From positions 63,789,514 to 63,853,513 of the forward strand of contig JAPTHN010000005.1 in the NCBI GenBank assembly GCA_026936325.1: DNA of 64,000 bases. Reading direction: 5' to 3'. The position numbers and the translations under genes were made by a program. How positions within the stretch are numbered: position 1 is the first letter of the stretch; the number at the start of each line of letters is the position of its first letter. This document shows positions 13,101 through 26,789 of this stretch, in pieces. The notes below the pieces were generated by a model, which was given only the letters and a program-made list of their open reading frames with translations, made no database searches and was not told the DNA's origin. The stretch is from Platynereis dumerilii. Taxonomy: Eukaryota; Annelida; Polychaeta; Phyllodocida; Nereididae.

Positions 13101-16100
13101 CCTAAAGTACCCCCAGAGGGCCGTTACGCAACATTGTGACGTCAGAGGAGTATATTATACCCCCATGTTGTGCTATTGACCTGATTGTTTTGATATTCTG
13201 TGCTGCACCTCCAGGTCTGAGTGGCCACGCCTACTACGTTACAAATAAACACAGAGGCCTCACTGGAGTGTGCACTGCTCCATTACACCATGTAGGCCAA
13301 CCAGCAACAGGGAGAGCTCTATATTATTTATTGGATCCAGTGCAGCAGGTTTACTGTGCAGTTGACTGGGACAGGTTGCTGTGTTTTGCATAGCACAACA
13401 TTGAAAGTTGAAATTCCAGCCATGTTGCAGTTAACACAATGAAGCTTATGTCATGATCCAGGTATCATGTATCATCTGCCAATCTGGAGTTGTTGGGTCT
13501 TGGCATTGATAACTAAGCACTAATTATAGCACTGACACATCCAGTCATGACAAGGCAACCAATTAACAGAAAACCACAACATCATAAAGTAATTGAACTC
13601 AAAATAGTAGTGGTTTCCCGAACACAAATCCCACCCAATATAACACTGAACAACAGGCAACCTGGATCTTTTTAGGGTAGACCATTTGGATCCCACAACC
13701 CTGGATCTATCTTGATCCCTAGATTTTCCGCCCAACCAATAAAGTGCGGCAATTCCAGCCAGGGTGAAAAAAAATCAATCACCATTTATCTCAGTAACAT
13801 AGCCCCAGGAAGGGTCAAGTGGCAGCCTTGATCTAAAAAGAACTATACAGATCCAAATCTAAATTTACAAACACACAGAAAGTAATAATACACAGTATTA
13901 CGATGGCTATGTGCACAGAGACAAAGACAAATTGACACATATCTGAAAACTAAGATCCATTCTATAGGCCTAACTTCTACTGCATGCTAAATGTTTGCCA
14001 TATTTGCTATATAATTTCTGAGGTTACTATTGAAAATGATTCATGATTGATCAGATTGACGAAGTTTCATTTCAGCAGACTAAGAATTATGGGTGCAAAG
14101 TGCTTTTTGCATCCGTTTTTCTTGGCACATTGCACAGAACACCAGAAACACAATGAGCAGTGTAACAACACACTCCACACAACTCAATACACCAACTGCA
14201 GTGCAAAACACAGATTGGTACACAGGCAATACATAATACAGCCATACAAATATCTGGGGTACTTAGCACTGAAGCAGTAAACTGCAAATGGATTGTATTA
14301 TATTGTTCTCATTTGATGTGATACATCCATGGGTGGGAGGGTTTTTCTTGGATCAGAGAATAACCCCAATTATACAGATTGAGTCAAAATGTTTGTCAAA
14401 ATAAACAAACTATTAGAGTGCTTGAAGAAGTACTCAGAAATTCATTAATTAAGTGAATTTATTAATATGCAGATTATCTGCTGCACTTGTATCTTCAGCT
14501 TTCTCACCATTTTCTTTTTCTTCTTTTTCTTTCTTTTTTCTTTCCAAAATCGTACGTTCCTACACGTGACAGCAGATGATCTATTTTTAGCACATCCCTG
14601 ACCTTGGGAGGAGGATCTAATTGTTGTATCCATAGCAACTGCAAGGTCACTTACTCCATATTCATCATCATGATGACAGGGATGGGTGTCTAAATAGGTC
14701 AATTATGACAACCACGCCAAATTATAGATTATATATATCAGAGGTCATTGTGACATCCTAAAATAAATTACATTGTATGTGGATACGGTTACTCCCAAAG
14801 CTGCTTATGACATTACATGACATTCATATAGTTTTTCATTTACAAATATAGCAAAAGTTCATCCTAGAAGTTCAGTAACTTTCAAAGTTAGATATATCAT
14901 GTATATGCTGTAAAATTAGATATTCTGCATCATACACATGTAATACTTGCTGGGCTGGGTTCTCTATGTGAAGAATTGACAAACTTTAGACATCAGCTGA
15001 TCCAAGCATACTTCTTTGTACAATGTACTCATTGCAGGACATAGCAACACAATTAACCTCAACCCTGTTTGTGTTTATCTCATTTGCATACTTGATACTT
15101 CATTCTCTAAAAGACTTTCTCCAAGCGATTTAAAGCAATCTGTCACCATATATTATGAGTATTCCCTCTATGCAATTAAACAATTGTCATCAATACATTA
15201 GTTGTAGATTATAGGGCAAATCAGAATAGCACAGTTACCACAGTATCTCTAAAAAGGCCAAGGAAAACTACTTGAGACCTTGCTAATTTGGCATGCACTG
15301 CTGAACAGCCTTGGCCAATGACAATATTACATTTTTGTTTTTGCTTAATTAGGAGCTCATAAAATAATCATCAGGCTAATAATATCCAAATCATGATCAA
15401 ATAGAATACAGGCAAAGTTCAGGAATAATATTTCCCAATAATGCAAATAGTGTATCATTGATTTCAAACAGAGATCTATCTGTCAATACAGATTTATTTG
15501 ACATTCAAAGAAATATTAGAGTATGTTTTTATTGCACAATAAAGCCACTACCACAGGTATTTGCAAATACTATACACACAAGACTGTCCTGAGGTGAACT
15601 GCACGTTCTACCATTATACAGGGAAAGGGGGGGGGGGGCTCCTGTGGAGTGCAACCCAACAAGCTCCAAAACCATTGAATTTCACGTAGTTATCTCAATG
15701 ATACAACTTCATCATATAAGCTTGCCTATAATTGTGTTACAGGATTGCAAATATACATCAGATAATCAGTGTGCATAATCTTGCTATATAGTGATAGAAA
15801 CAGTCCGAAACAGACATTTCATGTTGACAGCATTAAACCATGCATCATAAAACAAGCAGGAGGGTTCCATATCTTCACAAAAAAGAAGAAGTTATTAACC
15901 ATGATCAAACAACCATACACGATGGATCCAATGCTTGAGAAACAAGTTTAGACATTTTATCAGAGCATTCACAGAACACCAAACCATTGAGCCTGCTGCC
16001 TGCCCCACCCAGAACTAAATAGACCATTCCATGCCCTAGCTAGGTCAACGATCTTTGTCCTGGGTTGAACTCGTGATCAAAAAATCTATTTCATGTTATA

Positions 16101-19100
16101 TCATGCTTGGAAGTAAAACTAATTATTGACGCCCTAAAACTTTAAAACTTGTACAAGTACGAGGATGTGTAAGTACTACTAAGTAAGTAGATGAGTTCAC
16201 CATTATTTGGATAGATAGCTACCTAATTAGCTAGTGATCCGATGATCCCATAAAAGTATGAGTTGTTAAATACAACTGTACTGTTGGTAAATTTGTGGTA
16301 AATGGCTGAATCATTTAAATACACCATATTCCGTGTCACAAACAACAACAAGGCAGTATGTATTCCTATCCATGTATTCCTATGTGGGCTTCTACAGTGT
16401 ATATGGCCAATAAAAGTATCTATTTTATCCATACCTGGTATCTCCATATTACGAAGTAATTATACATGGCAAGCCATACTTACACAGACTAGTACATTCT
16501 ACTTTTTTTTCACTAAAATCTCTTCTCAAGTTCTCATAATCAATCATCACCATCTTAACAACCATCTATAACTTTGACCCCAGGGACCTCACCAAGGTCA
16601 GAGTGACATTAAAAGTCATGTGACGAGGTCAATGCATTCCCATGACACCCAACGAGGTCAAATATTAACCTGAGCTTACCCAAAGAATCTTTGGCAAAGG
16701 CATAATAATAAAGGTGCTAATTCCTGAGAAGTTAATGTTGCTAGTCGATTGAATAAGTAGCTATTCAATAGAGCTGTGGCATGGGGACTACAGTGACAAT
16801 ATACTATACAATCAAAGAGATACCATCATTCCACTAATCAAATAAATGCTAATAGCTCTAAAGTAGGCCCAACACATGATAGGACAGAGAAGGGTTATGG
16901 TCAATTTGTGGATCGACACAATCAGTGATGCTGAGTCCTTTGCTGAGAACAACATGATTTCCTGGAAGGATTTGCTTAGAGCCATTCAGAGAATGATTAT
17001 CACTCCCACAGCATTGCCCAACTTCCGACGGCAGACTTAGCTTCGTTTGACTGGAGAAATTCTTCAGATCACAATTCAAAGAAAAGTGTGCGAAAAAATG
17101 CTTTCTGCTAAAATACAATAACCTACACAGAAAAGCTGCAACATACATTCTAAGGAAATTCTAGGGAATGACGTCATAGACGTTGTTTACTCATACAGGT
17201 CTACTCAGAACAGTGTAAATCCACCGTTGTCAAGGTGATGACGCTGTTTACATATCACATTATCTTGTTCGACTGACTCTAGAACAAAAATTTAATTGTG
17301 ATCAAATACGAAATACATATATTTACACTAGATAGACATATGATATGGTAACTGCAGCCATCTATGCCCAGTTCTGGGCACTCACAAGGGTTGATCGGTG
17401 ATATTGTAGAATCAGTCCTCAACATGTTACACATTTACCCCATGTGAGGGATCTTTTACTTGCCCAACACAGACACTGATCAGTATACAAGAGGACGCCA
17501 ATTTAATATAGATCTAATCTGAACGACATTCAGCAAGGCTCTTGCTCATGAATGTCCTCTGAAAATTTTGGATTCCAAAACTGGGTCCGAACTCAAGGCA
17601 CACAGGCAAAACCTTCAGAGGCGCAGGCGGGAGGGAACCTTAAACACACTGACACGCAGCTGCCCATTGAGGGAAATATAAGGGAGTAGGTGAGTGACAA
17701 AAACCAATTGATAAATTATATGGTGATATCAATAATATCATCATACAATAGCCATATGTCAAGTTTTTAAGCTAATTGAGCCTGTTACATAAAAAACGCC
17801 TCAAAATTTAATGCATCTTTTGACAATCTTTACGATCTAAGGCTTAGACACTTTTCCAAAATGAACACTTATAAATTTATGTAAAGGTAAAGGTGTTCTT
17901 ATTTAATGTGGGTAGCCAACAAAAGTCCCCACCTGGAGTGGATGGAACAACTTATTTCCAGTTGAGCCCACAGCATGTGTCATTTACCTCCCCGACATTC
18001 AGACAAGGCTAGTACTGCTGGCAACAGTACCCAATTAAGCAATCACCCAGCACTGAACTGTCAGTTGGGAACTCAGCAGCGGTCGGGAGTTTAACCCGGG
18101 CCACCAGCGTAGCAGTCCAGCATGCTAACCACTACACCACTGAGCCCCTTATGTATGCACCAGTGTCAGAACTATCTTTTAAATATGTGTATTTTCTTGA
18201 AGATTTCTCCAATTGATTTCTCTGTCTTCTTGTCATGACATTCGTCACATAAGCTTGGATTCGTCACATAAGCTTTGACGGACATCGATATTTCACCAAC
18301 ATAAAAGCGGCTACCTTCACCTTGCCCAAGTTACATCACAGATATTCCGTAAACATAGCTGTATGTCATGGTGTAGACAATTAAACACACCTTTTGAAAT
18401 CAGAACTTTCAATCATTAATTGAGGTCTACAATCTATCTACTTCCCATCTATAACCTTGAAGTAACTAGCTAGTTACTCCAAGCTATCACTCTGCCTGGA
18501 AAACCTACTGATTTGTGATCTTCCTGAATATAATAGCTGCATACCAAATTGCTCATAATTGTTATTCTCTAAAGTCCATTCAAAGTTACTAAAGCATAAT
18601 ATTGAAACGGGTAAAAGTTCATTTCAACATTAACGTCATTTGAATATTTGAACATCGATTCAACAAGGAAGTGTGAAGACTGAATATCAGAAGAATGAGT
18701 TTCGGGAAAAGTGATATTTACATATATATATTTGCACTTGATTTGAAACCATCCCTCAAAAATGCTTTAGGCAACTATACCTGGAAATGCTTTTTTTTTT
18801 TTATTGTTGGCCTCGTTATATCAAATCATTGTTTCAATATCTTCCTTGTAATTTCAATGCCCCAGATCAGTGAAAACAGTTTTAAACTTCCAGAGCACCC
18901 AAGAGAACCTACTTTTTTTTAAACATGTGGCTATTTTCAAAGTTCCTAAATTGAGAAATCATTTTCTAAACAATAAAGAGGCTCAAATGTTTGTCAGTTA
19001 CTTATATCAAACACTAAAAAATTTGCATTCTAAATCACATTCATTAAAAGAACTAAAGAAGGTTGTAGAATTAAGGCAGTTCTGCACTGTCCAGCTATGT

Positions 19101-22100
19101 TCAAGTTAATCAGTAGCCCTGATACTTTAACAGCAGTTTTTGATAACATATCAGATGCTATCACTCCACCTCCTTGACATGCTTGAGATTCTTGACTAAT
19201 ATATCAAACAATAGCTGACCTTGGGTTTAAAATACAAGGTCAAAGTTTAAGTTGATTTGAGTGACTTGAAGTTTACTAAACTTTTAAGTTAGATATGTAA
19301 TAGTGTATACTAGGGTGCATCAGTTGCCCCCAACCTATTCTGATTTTGATGTCTATGTAATATGTTAGGAGGTTGAGTGTCCTGAGCATGTACACCAAAT
19401 TTCAGGCTGAAATTCCAATGGGAACAGCCACCTCCAGAGCATTACTTTTTTCAATGGTATTTCAATGAAGCCAAATTACAATATTTGGCAAAATTGTCAT
19501 AACTCAAGAACCGATGGTCCGAGAGACTTGATAATGGACTCAAAACGTGCGGAATAAATGAGTTTATATTCATTTCAATTGCAACTTTGGTCCTGGGACC
19601 AATAGTTTCAGAGCAAAATCGGAAAAACTGCTTTTTTATTGAATAAGTCTATTTTCGGTTTGAAGCAGAAGTCAGACTTAACAAGATCCATCACCTGAAA
19701 TGTAAACTATGGATACATGAATCCTATGTGAATGATCTGATGTAGAAATAATGCAGATAGGACCAATGTACACTAGGCAGTGCCCAAATTTTAATAAATA
19801 CCCATTTTTACAGAATTTCCGTGAATAATCGTGTTTTTGTCAAATAACGGAAAAACGGTAAGAGATAGAGGGATAGTTTGAATTGAAGCGAATATAAATA
19901 TGGACATTCCGCACATTTTGAGCCCATTGCCAAGTCTCTAGGCCAAGTGGTTCCTGAAATATTCAGATTTTTTGGGATACTCCGATTTTATACAAATATG
20001 AGCCTCGAGGTGGCTGTTCCAATCAAAATTTTGAGCCGAAATTTTTTTTTCATGTTTTTATTATCCAGCCTCCAAACATATCACATAGACATCAGCATCT
20101 GAATAGGTTAGGGGCAACTGATGCACCCTAGTGTATACGGTCTATAGTCAAATATTAGTGAGGACGGTTCATTGTGGTCCATTTACAAAACACCATGTAG
20201 GCCAACCAGCAACAGGGAGAGCTCTATATTATTTATTGGATCCAGTGCAGCAGGTTTACTGTGCAGTTGACTGGGACAGGTTGCTGTGTTTTGCATAGCA
20301 CAACATTGAAAGTTGAAATTGATTTTCAATGTTTGAAGCACTAGTTGTGCTGTAAAATGTGTAAATATTCAATTAAGTACACTGATAATCAGAGAAGTTA
20401 TGATAAGTTGAGAACTTTCTGAGTGGGTCTTGCACAACCTTTATTCCTTGAGGATCAAAATCACATAATATAACCTGGATCCACAGCACACTATTTAACC
20501 TGTCGAAAAACTATCACTACATTCAATGCTGTTGAAAATGATCAGAGACAATCTACTATAGATTTTCAATATTTAAAGTAATCAGTATTTATCACCGCAT
20601 ACACTGATTACCAAGATCGAGAAGGTTGAAATAAGAAAGAAAACTTTTTATCAACCGTTTCTATTACTTGTTTGCCACTTAGCCTAAGTTACTTCGTCCA
20701 TCGGTCCATGACCTCAAATGATATTGAACTCACAAACAACTCGACAAACTCTGAGGACAAAACAATAAATCATCAGCATGATTAATTATTAAAGACAATT
20801 GCCCCACAAGACTAGTCAACCCTAATTATAGACAAACAATACACATGCAATGATGCAACCAAACAGAAGCAAAGCATCCAAGTTTCAAATAAAATTGGGA
20901 AAGTTGGATAAATCTCAAAAATTTAATGAATGAATGAAGACACAGAATATGTACATTCTGATATCAGAACATCAACTACGCAAAGATAAACCACATTCCA
21001 TAACATGGTGGGCTTGGTGGCATACTGTAAAGCTTGTTTGTTTGTTTGTTTGTGTTTTACGCCCCATCAGCACCAGTGTGGGCTATTTAGAGTGCATACT
21101 GTAAAGCAATTCCGTCACTTAATTACAAATTTGATACACCGGTAAGATTTAAGCAGTGTAACCCTGCCTCCTCATTCATTAAATAGTCCATTCATGATCA
21201 TATCAAATAACCCTTTTGAGAAAAATCCATAAAAGATTAATTAAAGTTGATCCCTAATTTGCTATGCACATGTACATAATCATAGGAAGGGCAACAATAA
21301 GCAAACCTGAAGACCCTAGCTTTAATTCATGATAGTCAGACAACATGCCAACAAAGTTTCTATCATTCCAAGAAGCCTTTACTTAAAACACCAATCTGAG
21401 CTGCAAGCCTTTCAAAGGTCAATGCCCCAATGCCCCAGCAGTCATTGAACCAGCACATTATCAAGATTTGGAAGCTACCCTGTTGCTAGGTCATTAAAAG
21501 AAGACAGAAGAATTGTCAAGAAACAAGTTCAGACAACAAAGCCTATGCCTCAGGCAATGAAGCTTTTACGGTACAAACATCTGGGGAAAATGCTACCTGT
21601 ACATAGACAGTAAATTATTACAAATATTACAAATGCTTACAGTCGTAGACTCATAGTTTGAAGGATCTAGCTTTAAAAGACAGAAATGTGCATAGTTAAG
21701 TGTACCAACTCCTTTCACTTATTAAGTTTAACAAATATCGGACACGGCAACTAAATGCTAAGTTAATATAACTTAAGTTTGCGTTTGACTGTCAAACTGA
21801 AGTTACTGTTTTATTCATTATAAATTATAATACCCTAAATTTAACAAATACACATAAACCTCTGAAAAGATTAATTGAATGCATTTATCATGCATTTCCT
21901 TTCACAGGCCACGGATACTATTACATTATCATAATTATTAGAGTACAAGTACCATAGAATAAACAGATAGCACAGTTAATAGTGTATAACTTGTGTATCA
22001 CAACAGCTGTTTCTAAATTCATCTAGTTTCACATATGCAGTTTCATATCATTTGCATATATCGTATATATCCAAGGACTGAGGCTATTTTCTCCTAGTTT

Positions 22101-25100
22101 CACACCAGCCACAATAACACATATGTTCCTATTACATAATCAATAGCAATTTACATACTATCAGCTACAAAATGTCTAGTGACTCTGGTATAACAGTATG
22201 TAGGCCTATATAAATTTGAAACATAATCATATGCATTAGATTACCATTACATTTATAACACCAGGTAGAAGTGAAGGGGACAGCCAGATCTGCCAGTTTT
22301 AAAACTTCTCTTAAGTCACAAATATAATGTGTTATTCTTTAAAACAGGAAACATGGGTCAAGTTCAGTAGTGCACTATTTCAGATTTCAAAACTTTAAAA
22401 CATATATCACTATCATCACTTTCATCACATTACAAAGTTTAATATAGCAAAACTTTATATATGGTATAGACATAAGTACTGAATGTAGGGCATAGCATAT
22501 TATGTAATGTGTATGTGCAATTTGATACATAGCAAAATGGAGCTCCACTGGCCACTGGATCACATTTTCAGTACTTCATAATTGGAGAGTTCTGACAAGT
22601 GACGACCAACTTTAAATATGTGAAATCCTCAGTTCTGTTAAAAATGCTTCAAAAACATACTTTACAATTCAAGAGATAGGAAGATACATCAACTCATAAA
22701 TGATTAAATGTAATTGGCCAATGCTTATATTAAACACCAAATGGATTAATATCAGAAGTTTGAATTAAATTTTAGGTTCCCATTCCGAACAAGGAAGAGT
22801 AGCCTTGTAAAATTAATTCAAAGGAACTTATCTGTCATCCCTCGTTTTATTTTTAGGACAAGGACAGAATACATGAATATTTGAGAATGAAACATGTCAC
22901 AATCACTCACAGTGAACTGGGCAATCACTGAAACATCACACATGCACTTTACAATTGTAACAACTTGTGATGGAAATACTTGTGCAACCTCAAACATACA
23001 AACAAAAACACAGAAATCAAAACAAAAATACAAGCTAAGTTAAAAGTATCTCATCATTTGTTAATTTACCTTATAGCCCTGAGACCCAGGGCTACAATAA
23101 TTCAGGCACTAAAGCAGTAATATCGAAGGTAAAGTGCTACCAAAACAAACTGATTAACATTTGTTCACAATGATACACTTTGAATACCAGTGGTCACAGT
23201 GAAACATGCTTTGAAAGTACTCTACATCATCTACATGTTCTATGCTTACTTCTATACTCTATAGAGCCTACACACTAGTTCCATTATAAATAGACAAATT
23301 CATCCTGGGCCTACACACCAACGCGACACAAATTTGGGCCTACACACAAACGTGACACAAATTGTGTAATATGCTTGTGGAGCCATGGCGAAACCAGCTC
23401 ACAGAACAGCTGAAACATGTGAAACCAAACACTGAACCCACGTCATAGCTTCATAGCCAATGTTTTGAATGTCACACTCTGATAATCTTCAGTCACGCAT
23501 CAGTGATCACATGACCTTGCCTGGGTCTATCACGTGGTAAGTTCATGCTGGGGATAGATTTCACATTGATGATCAATGGTTGATGGTGGATGATTTCCAG
23601 CATTGGAGAATGGACAGCCATAGGGTATGAACTGGGAACTTTTGCCAAGGGCCCATGGCCCATTACATTGGTAAATACTAGTATAGACCATTGTCACTGT
23701 GATATGATAATGTAAATAGCAAGAAAATAAAGTTCTTGTATTGTAAAGTTACTCCAATTTATTTGACTTTTTTTCCCGGATATAATGCTCCCAAATCACT
23801 GAAATCAGACATCCATAGAATCAAAATAAATATGAATAATCCTAATTTTAATCTTTTTACATGTTTATGACATAGAAAGATTGATTTCACATAATCTATT
23901 TTAAAAAGTTACTGTGGTCTAATCAACGCCCAATGGCATACAAAAGAGGAATCCATGTTCGTATAAGCATTTTCAATTTAACTTTCCTCTCTGATACAGA
24001 TAATATCAATTTATTCACATAACCCACAAGTACATAATATCATAAGCTCAAAAATGCCAAATGTTACAAATATCACATTTCAAAATCCCAAAAGTAATTT
24101 CTAGCTCAAGGCATTATATATTTATATCAAATGACACAACTGAACTGCAACATTTTCAAAATCAAATCATGTTTCATGTTATTTTTGCAAAATTAAATAT
24201 GGTGCAGCATTGATCATTTATAATTTGATTAACATGACATCCAAAGCCAAGCTTTTTTTCTGTGCTATATATTACAACATAAAACATTTGAAAATGGTTA
24301 CATTACATGTACATGAAAACAATGATAGCACACGGAAAGGACTGATAAACGATACATTTTCATAAAGGTTACTTAAAATTTATTATATGTACTCTTGAAC
24401 ACTCATGAGTCTAAAGGTCAGGCACAAAAATAAATATATTTCACCGAAATTCTCCCTAACACTGGCCTGACATCACTGAGAGCACAAGTGAAAACCGTGA
24501 AATGCTATTCAAACAATTAATCAGAAAAAATTGCATAAAGTAAATCTGCATAAAAGATGTAGAGATGCAAACGGCAACAACAAGAACAGCTGTCAAGCAA
24601 GTAGAGCATTTGTGGGGGATTTCACAATTCAGGTCAGTGCTCAGTAGTGGTCCAATGGACTGCAGCATGACAGAGCAGTTTTTTGCATCACGATAAGTAT
24701 GAGTACAAGTGTGATTGTGTGTATATAAATATAATGTATATGTGTTTATCTCATATTATTTATTTTTTATCGTTTAGAACTTGAGATGCAAGATCGCCCC
24801 CTTGTCACTTCGGATATCAATACACCAAAAGCCCATTTACAGTATCGGCCTACTTTGATATTATAGATTTCTCAGTCTTCGATACTTAACTCGAAGATCA
24901 CGCTTGGGTTACCAATACCGTTAACAATTTTTTGGATGGACGTTTAATAACAATGAACAGTACATACTGCATACCAAATGTACATATTGTATTTCTGTCA
25001 GAAATCTCATGGTGTTGCATAAACCACTTCAGCCAGATCCAACCGAAGAAACAATGTTACAACAGTAACACCAAAATAGCATAAAATGGTATTTAGAGAT

Positions 25101-26721
25101 AATAAATACCAAAATAGTTTAAAATAGCATTGTACACGATCTGGTTTTAGCCCTGACAATGGTTCTTCCACCTGATGAGAACTCCACAAACTGCTTTTGC
25201 TGGTTGTTGAGCGAGACCATGCAAATGCTACAGAATTCAGGTCTATAAATAACCAGACTGGGCTCACCTTGGCATTTCAATCACCATACAAAAGAAGGTA
25301 GATCTATTTTAGAGCATCGTTCAAGCTTGTGTTGGGAGTTTTGACTTAATTTTCAGCTTAAAGACCAACAATACATCAACCTGAATGCATGTACATTCTG
25401 GCAATTGAAGAAGTTATAGCTTTAAAGTCTTAAGTCAGCCTGACCTCTGAAGGGTATTCCTTAAAAATATGTTAAATTGACTTACACTTTTTGAGCTATA
25501 CTGTTTAGTTTTTGAGCTACTCCTATGTCCAATGCCTATACCAAAACACTATTGAATTGCTTTAAGCAACAAAATGAACATTTATAAGATAGGCCTACAC
25601 TGTTTGTTTGTTTGTGTTTTATGCCTCAGCAGCACCTTAGTGGGCTATATCGAGGCAGGCGATCGCCGTATGATGATGAGATGAGAAGACTGTGAGTCTG
25701 GCACATACCTTTTTTTTAATTCAGGGATGCCCAGGGTCTTTCAGTTGCCCCAGCATAGAACACTGGATACAACCCGCCTCCATTTAATGTCCCATGGGCT
25801 CGGACTAAATTGAGTTCCGGGGTGGGATTCGAACCCACGCCCTCAGAGCCATTGGTTGTGCAAACAAGCACTCTTAACCATTAGGCGGCTTTAGGCCACG
25901 GAGGAACTCTGCCTACACTGTGTGAAAAAGAAGGACATTCAAAAGCAAAACTTGCAGGTCACTGCAGAATATTCTGTTTAAGATTCATATCTCTTGCCAA
26001 TTATACTAATCCACAAAGCTACATAACTCTGAAAAACGGATAACTTCAAATCAAAGGAAAAATCAAAATGCACATGAAAATCAAGTAATCATTTCATTCA
26101 TTTGCATCATTTTCCATAATTCTGATGAAACTGATCACATTCCTGATAATGGTCGATTCATGGGCCTACTTCTTAATCAAACAGCCAATTTAAATGTGGA
26201 CCAATTACTATGTTATCCCCAGACAGATAAATCATAATCAGAGCGTTACTATGGTAACAAAGCATAAGTTCTGCATTGACATTTGGCCTTTTCAGACAAA
26301 AATGTCCTTGCCAAGTTAAGAGTGGTTTGGTGCAGACCTTGGTCTAAGGCCAAGCACTGGTGTTTTGAAGGCTCAACGTTAAATCACTCAAGAGTTAATG
26401 TGCATAGCCAGTGCATGGACAGAGTTCAAGATTGATCAGTGCAGTCATTACAATGCACAATCATGTTGTTTCAACTATGGCTATGATGCTGCACGGACGA
26501 CTTTGGCTTTATATCCTGTATCCATGCACCAGATAGGCTAATTAGCTAATTGTAGAAAAAGAGTTGAAGGATGATTGAAGCTGCTGTCCACATATTCAAA
26601 TAGAATCCAGGTGATGCACTTCAGCAAGATTCTCTGGGTGAGGTGATGCTGCCAGGCCAGGAACCGAACCCAGGACCTATAGCAATTGGCAGCCCAGTGT
26701 GCCACCAACTGAGCTCACCCT

Positions 26722-26789
<68 letters not shown>

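Noticed and set aside
16566-16680. Cluster of AGGTCA half-sites, possible nuclear receptor element
   Set aside because: Spacing and orientation are irregular and AGGTCA-like words are frequent in this intron, so chance explains them.
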